Assembly (NCBI GenBank): GCA_030524635.1
Contig: JAUNGG010000037.1
Coordinates: forward strand, 1 to 39,763
Reading direction: 5' to 3'
Source of the DNA: Lachnospiraceae bacterium
GTDB taxonomy: Bacteria; Bacillota; Clostridia; Lachnospirales; Lachnospiraceae
Length of the DNA stretch: 39,763 nt
The notes below the pieces were generated by a model. The model was not told the origin of the DNA. It made no database searches and was given only the letters and a program-made list of their open reading frames with translations. Position 1 is the first letter of the stretch. Each line of letters opens with the position of its first letter. The position numbers were made by a program, and so were the translations under genes. This document shows, piece after piece, positions 36,850 to 39,763 of this stretch.

Positions 36850-37836
36850 ATGAGCATCAGAATTGGTATTTTAGGATACGGCAATCTGGGCAGAGGAGTG
36901 GAGAGCGCAGTTCATCAGAATCCGGACATGGAGCTGACTGCCGTATTTACCCGCCGCAGCCCGGAGAGCCTGCAGGTTAGAAGTGCAGGAGTTCCAGTAT
37001 ATGGAATCGATGAACTGGAGCATATGCAGGATCAGATCGATGTCCTGATCTTATGCGGCGGCAGCGCCACTGATCTGCCGGTGCAGACGCCAAAGTATGC
37101 GGGAATGTACAATGTAGTAGACAGCTTTGACACCCACGCAAGGATTCCGGAGCATTTCGCTGCTGTTGACGGTGCTGCAAAGGCAGCTGGAAAGATCGGT
37201 ATTATTTCCTGCGGCTGGGATCCAGGCATGTTTTCTTTAAATCGTTTATATGCCAATGCAGTTCTTCCAGAAGGTCATGATTATACCTTCTGGGGTAAGG
37301 GCGTCAGCCAGGGGCATTCCGATGCGGTCCGCCGGATCGCCGGGGTAAAGGATGCCAGACAGTATACGATCCCGGTTCCTGAGGCTGTGGAGGCTGTCAG
37401 AAGCGGCTCAAATCCAGAACTGACCACCAGACAGAAGCACACCAGAGAGTGCTTTGTGGTAGCAGAGGAGGGTGCTGATTTAGCAAGGATCGAAGAGGAG
37501 ATCAAGACTATGCCAAACTACTTCTCTGATTACGATACCACCGTACATTTCATCACCGAGGAGGAGATGGCAAGAGATCACAGCGGACTTCCCCACGGCG
37601 GCTGCGTAATCCGCACCGGAAGCACCGGAATGAACAAGGAAAATCAGCATGTGATCGAGTACAGCTTAAAGCTGGATTCCAATCCGGAATTCACAGGCTC
37701 CGTTATTGTGGCTTACGCAAGAGCGGCATACCGGATGAATCAGGAAGGCATGAGCGGCTGCAAGACGGTGTTTGATATTGCACCGGCATATCTGTCTGCA
37801 AAGAGCGGAGAAGAGCTGAGAGCACATCTGCTGTAG
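36850..37836 (+). CDS. ddh: Meso-diaminopimelate D-dehydrogenase
   Basis: This NADPH-dependent enzyme of 328 residues makes meso-diaminopimelate in one step from tetrahydrodipicolinate and ammonia, for lysine and peptidoglycan. The N-terminal Rossmann motif is GILGYGNLGRGVE. LCGGSATDLP, VDSFDTHARIPEH and SCGWDPGMFS are characteristic of the family's substrate and cofactor sites. GGGAGAG precedes the ATG at 36850. It has its own promoter and terminator and is probably a single-gene transcript. Its presence fits the DAP-type reading of MurE in this window. Confidence 0.95.
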   Translation: MSIRIGILGYGNLGRGVESAVHQNPDMELTAVFTRRSPESLQVRSAGVPVYGIDELEHMQDQIDVLILCGGSATDLPVQTPKYAGMYNVVDSFDTHARIPEHFAAVDGAAKAAGKIGIISCGWDPGMFSLNRLYANAVLPEGHDYTFWGKGVSQGHSDAVRRIAGVKDARQYTIPVPEAVEAVRSGSNPELTTRQKHTRECFVVAEEGADLARIEEEIKTMPNYFSDYDTTVHFITEEEMARDHSGLPHGGCVIRTGSTGMNKENQHVIEYSLKLDSNPEFTGSVIVAYARAAYRMNQEGMSGCKTVFDIAPAYLSAKSGEELRAHLL

Positions 37837-37888
37837 GCAATCGGCTCCGGCCATCGTGCCAATTAATAGCCAAATAAACCTATGAAAA

Positions 37889-37931
37889 ATCGGGTGCGGC
37901 ATATGCCGCACCCGATAAAATTTTAATTTTG
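37889..37931. terminator. Bidirectional terminator between ddh and pckA
   Basis: ATCGGGTGCGGC (37889-37900) and GCCGCACCCGAT (37905-37916) form a perfect 12-bp stem with loop ATAT. On the + strand AAAATTTTAATTTT follows. On the - strand the stem is followed directly by TTTTCATAGG. It can therefore stop both converging genes. Confidence 0.93.
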
Positions 37932-37939
37932 ACAGGATA

Positions 37940-39544
37940 TTATAACTGAGGACCTGCAGGAACTAAAGCCTTGCCTGCTTCATTACCTTCATATTTTGCA
38001 AAGTTCTTAACGAATCTTGCTGCCAGATCCTTAGCCTTAGCCTCCCACTCGGAAGCATCTGCATAAGTGTTGCGAGGATCAAGAATGTTAGTATCTACGC
38101 CTGGAAGCTCAGTTGGAACCTCAAAGTTGAAGTATGGGATCTTCTTGGTTGGTGCATTTAAGATATCGCCATTCAGGATTGCATCGATGATACCACGGGT
38201 ATCGCGGATGGAGATACGCTTGCCGGTGCCGTTCCAGCCGGTGTTTACTAAATATGCCTTTGCGCCGCTCTTTTCCATTCTCTTTACCAGCTCTTCTGCA
38301 TACTTGGTAGGATGCAGTTCAAGGAATGCCTGGCCGAAGCAAGCAGAGAAGGTAGGAGTAGGCTCGGTAATACCACGCTCGGTACCAGCCAGCTTAGCGG
38401 TGAAGCCGGACAGGAAGTAGTACTGGGTCTGCTCTGGAGTCAGAATAGATACTGGAGGCAGTACACCAAATGCATCTGCGGACAGGAAGATTACATTCTT
38501 AGCTGCCGGTGCAGAAGAAACCGGGCGAACGATCTTCTCGATGTGGTTGATCGGGTAAGATACACGGGTATTCTCCGTTACGCTCTTATCAGCGAAATCG
38601 ATCTTGCCCTCTGCATCCAGGGTTACATTCTCAAGAAGAGCATTGCGCTTGATTGCATTGTAGATATCCGGCTCAGACTCCTTGTCCAGGTTGATAACCT
38701 TAGCATAGCAGCCGCCCTCGAAGTTGAATACGCCGTTGTCATCCCAGCCGTGCTCATCATCACCGATCAGAAGACGCTTAGGATCGGTAGACAGAGTGGT
38801 CTTGCCGGTACCGGAGAGGCCGAAGAAGATAGCGGTATTCTCACCGTTCATATCGGTGTTTGCAGAGCAGTGCATGGAAGCGATGCCCTTTAATGGCAGA
38901 TAGTAGTTCATCATGGAGAACATACCCTTCTTCATCTCGCCGCCGTACCAGGTATTGATGATAACCTGCTCACGGCTGGTGATATTGAATACTACTGCAG
39001 TCTCAGAGTTCAGGCCTAATTCCTTGTAGTTCTCTACTTTTGCCTTAGAAGCATTGTAAACAACAAAGTCGGGCTCGAAATCCTTCAGCTCTTCTTCAGA
39101 TGGGCAGATAAACATATTTTTAACAAAGTGAGCCTGCCAAGCAACCTCCATGATAAAACGGATTGCCATGCGGGTATCCTTGTTAGCGCCGCAGAATGCA
39201 TCAACCACATACAGCTTCTTGTCAGAAAGCTCCTTCAGAGCGATCTCCTTTACTGCGTCCCAGGTTTCCTGGGTAGCCGGATGGTTGTCATTCTTGTATT
39301 CATCAGAAGTCCACCATACAGTATCCTTGGAATTCTCATCTACTACGATAAACTTATCTTTTGGTGAACGACCTGTATAGATACCAGTCATTACGTTAAC
39401 TGCACCAAGTTCACTCACCTGTCCTTTTTCGAAGCCTTCCAGATTCGGTTTTGTCTCTTCTTCAAATAACATCTCATAAGAAGGGTTGTGTACAATTTCT
39501 GTAGTTCCGGTAATACCATACTTACTTAAATCAATTCCTGCCAT
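37940..39544 (-). CDS. pckA: ATP-dependent phosphoenolpyruvate carboxykinase
   Basis: This cytoplasmic enzyme of 534 residues, the normal length, interconverts oxaloacetate plus ATP and phosphoenolpyruvate plus CO2 and ADP. In fermenting gut bacteria it often runs in the carboxylating direction, conserving ATP on the way to succinate or refilling oxaloacetate. The P-loop [11 protein letters not shown] lies near residues 240-250, followed by the metal-binding [20 protein letters not shown] near the N terminus and [11 protein letters not shown] near the C terminus bind substrate and nucleotide. The start at 39544 ([10 protein letters not shown]) is preceded on the - strand by AGAGG; upstream in-frame codons would lie in the leader. 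Codon use is that of a highly expressed gene. Confidence 0.97.
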   Translation of the reverse strand: MAGIDLSKYGITGTTEIVHNPSYEMLFEEETKPNLEGFEKGQVSELGAVNVMTGIYTGRSPKDKFIVVDENSKDTVWWTSDEYKNDNHPATQETWDAVKEIALKELSDKKLYVVDAFCGANKDTRMAIRFIMEVAWQAHFVKNMFICPSEEELKDFEPDFVVYNASKAKVENYKELGLNSETAVVFNITSREQVIINTWYGGEMKKGMFSMMNYYLPLKGIASMHCSANTDMNGENTAIFFGLSGTGKTTLSTDPKRLLIGDDEHGWDDNGVFNFEGGCYAKVINLDKESEPDIYNAIKRNALLENVTLDAEGKIDFADKSVTENTRVSYPINHIEKIVRPVSSAPAAKNVIFLSADAFGVLPPVSILTPEQTQYYFLSGFTAKLAGTERGITEPTPTFSACFGQAFLELHPTKYAEELVKRMEKSGAKAYLVNTGWNGTGKRISIRDTRGIIDAILNGDILNAPTKKIPYFNFEVPTELPGVDTNILDPRNTYADASEWEAKAKDLAARFVKNFAKYEGNEAGKALVPAGPQL

Positions 39545-39597
39545 CTTACATTTAACCTCTTTTCTTTTATAGTATATGGTTGGTAAGTAAAGAATTG

Positions 39598-39627
39598 GGT
39601 AAGCCTGCACGTATGGCAGGGCCTACC
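39598..39627 (-). promoter_or_regulatory. Structured leader hairpin of pckA
   Basis: In the leader of pckA, GGTAGGCC and GGCTTACC (as read on the - strand) form an 8-bp stem containing one G-U pair. After a one-base bulge, TGC/GCA continues it. It lies between the promoter and the ribosome binding site and is not followed by a U-tract. An AT-rich palindrome TGAAATTTTTCA lies just upstream. Confidence 0.5.
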
Positions 39628-39660
39628 TTAGATGTGAAAAATTTCACCATCTTTATCATA

Positions 39661-39688
39661 ATTATACCGTGTAAATCAAGAAAATCAA
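39661..39688 (-). promoter_or_regulatory. Predicted strong promoter of pckA
   Basis: On the - strand, TTGATT (39688-39683) and a perfect TATAAT (39666-39661) are 16 bases apart, in an AT-rich region. Transcription would start near 39654, leaving a 110-base untranslated leader. Confidence 0.75.
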
Positions 39689-39763
39689 TAAAAATTTGAA
39701 AAAAAATAATAAGAATTATTTTTCTTAAATATGCGGTTGAACCGATATCCGTCTCATGATATA
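39689..39763. other. AT-rich edge region, no gene recognised
   Basis: The last 75 bases are AT-rich and hold runs of A and T upstream of the pckA promoter, which may act as an UP element. No coding region or RNA gene is recognised before the window ends. Confidence 0.5.

Noticed and set aside
38312..38893. A 193-codon open frame on the + strand inside pckA
   Set aside because: It lies wholly antisense to the well-conserved pckA gene and has no ribosome binding site or family resemblance.

Overview
The window looks like a chromosomal segment of an anaerobic, spore-forming Firmicute of the class Clostridia, most likely a Lachnospiraceae (Clostridium cluster XIVa) member. This is inferred from the moderate GC content, strong AGGAGG-type ribosome binding sites, FtsK/SpoIIIE next to a TepA-type protease, PrkC with PASTA domains, a YaaH/SleL-like LysM-GH18 protein, [FeFe]-hydrogenase maturases, meso-DAP dehydrogenase and ATP-dependent PEP carboxykinase. 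Genus and species cannot be decided from the sequence alone. Almost everything is on the + strand; only pckA at the right end is on the - strand.

Layout. (1) 126-5834: tepA, ftsK/spoIIIE and fhs. (2) 5948-11160: murE, murF and priA. (3) 11227-21113: the widely conserved translation/signalling block def, fmt, a YugP-type zinc peptidase, rsmB, rlmN, PP2C phosphatase, prkC, rsgA, rpe and thiN; many junctions overlap or are only a few bases apart, so it probably behaves as one long operon. (4) 21272-22846: an ECF transporter S component and a pyridoxal/pyridoxamine-type kinase, probably vitamin B6 salvage. (5) 22956-25586: serS with a strong terminator, then a LysM-GH18 protein whose start codon lies in a hairpin.

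(6) 25595-31482: the most unusual part, a promoter followed by five tightly packed genes. They encode a leucine-rich-repeat protein, an ATP-grasp-like protein, an alkaline-phosphatase-superfamily hydrolase, a HemN-like radical SAM protein, and a second radical SAM protein fused to a HAD phosphatase domain. I recognise them as the functionally uncharacterised STM4015-STM4014-STM4013-STM4012-STM4011 families first named from Salmonella. A Fur-box-like palindrome sits just before the first ribosome binding site.

(7) 31489-34950: a near-consensus promoter, a roughly 190-nt structured leader or small RNA ending in a terminator, then a TM1266-type small regulator, hydG and hydF. hydE is not in the window. 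(8) 34951-36708: a promoter-proximal series of hairpins, a 5'-truncated acetyltransferase remnant and an MFS/UMF1-type transporter. (9) 36850-39544: ddh and, convergent to it across a 12-bp bidirectional terminator, pckA with its own promoter and structured leader.

Together the housekeeping genes cover DAP-type peptidoglycan synthesis (ddh, murE, murF) and its sensing by PrkC, initiator formyl-Met metabolism (fhs, fmt, def), ribosome maturation (rsmB, rlmN, rsgA) and fermentative redox and carbon metabolism (hydG/hydF, pckA). The five-gene cassette is accessory and is the best candidate for an undescribed system. I saw no tRNA, rRNA, CRISPR array, insertion sequence or prophage.
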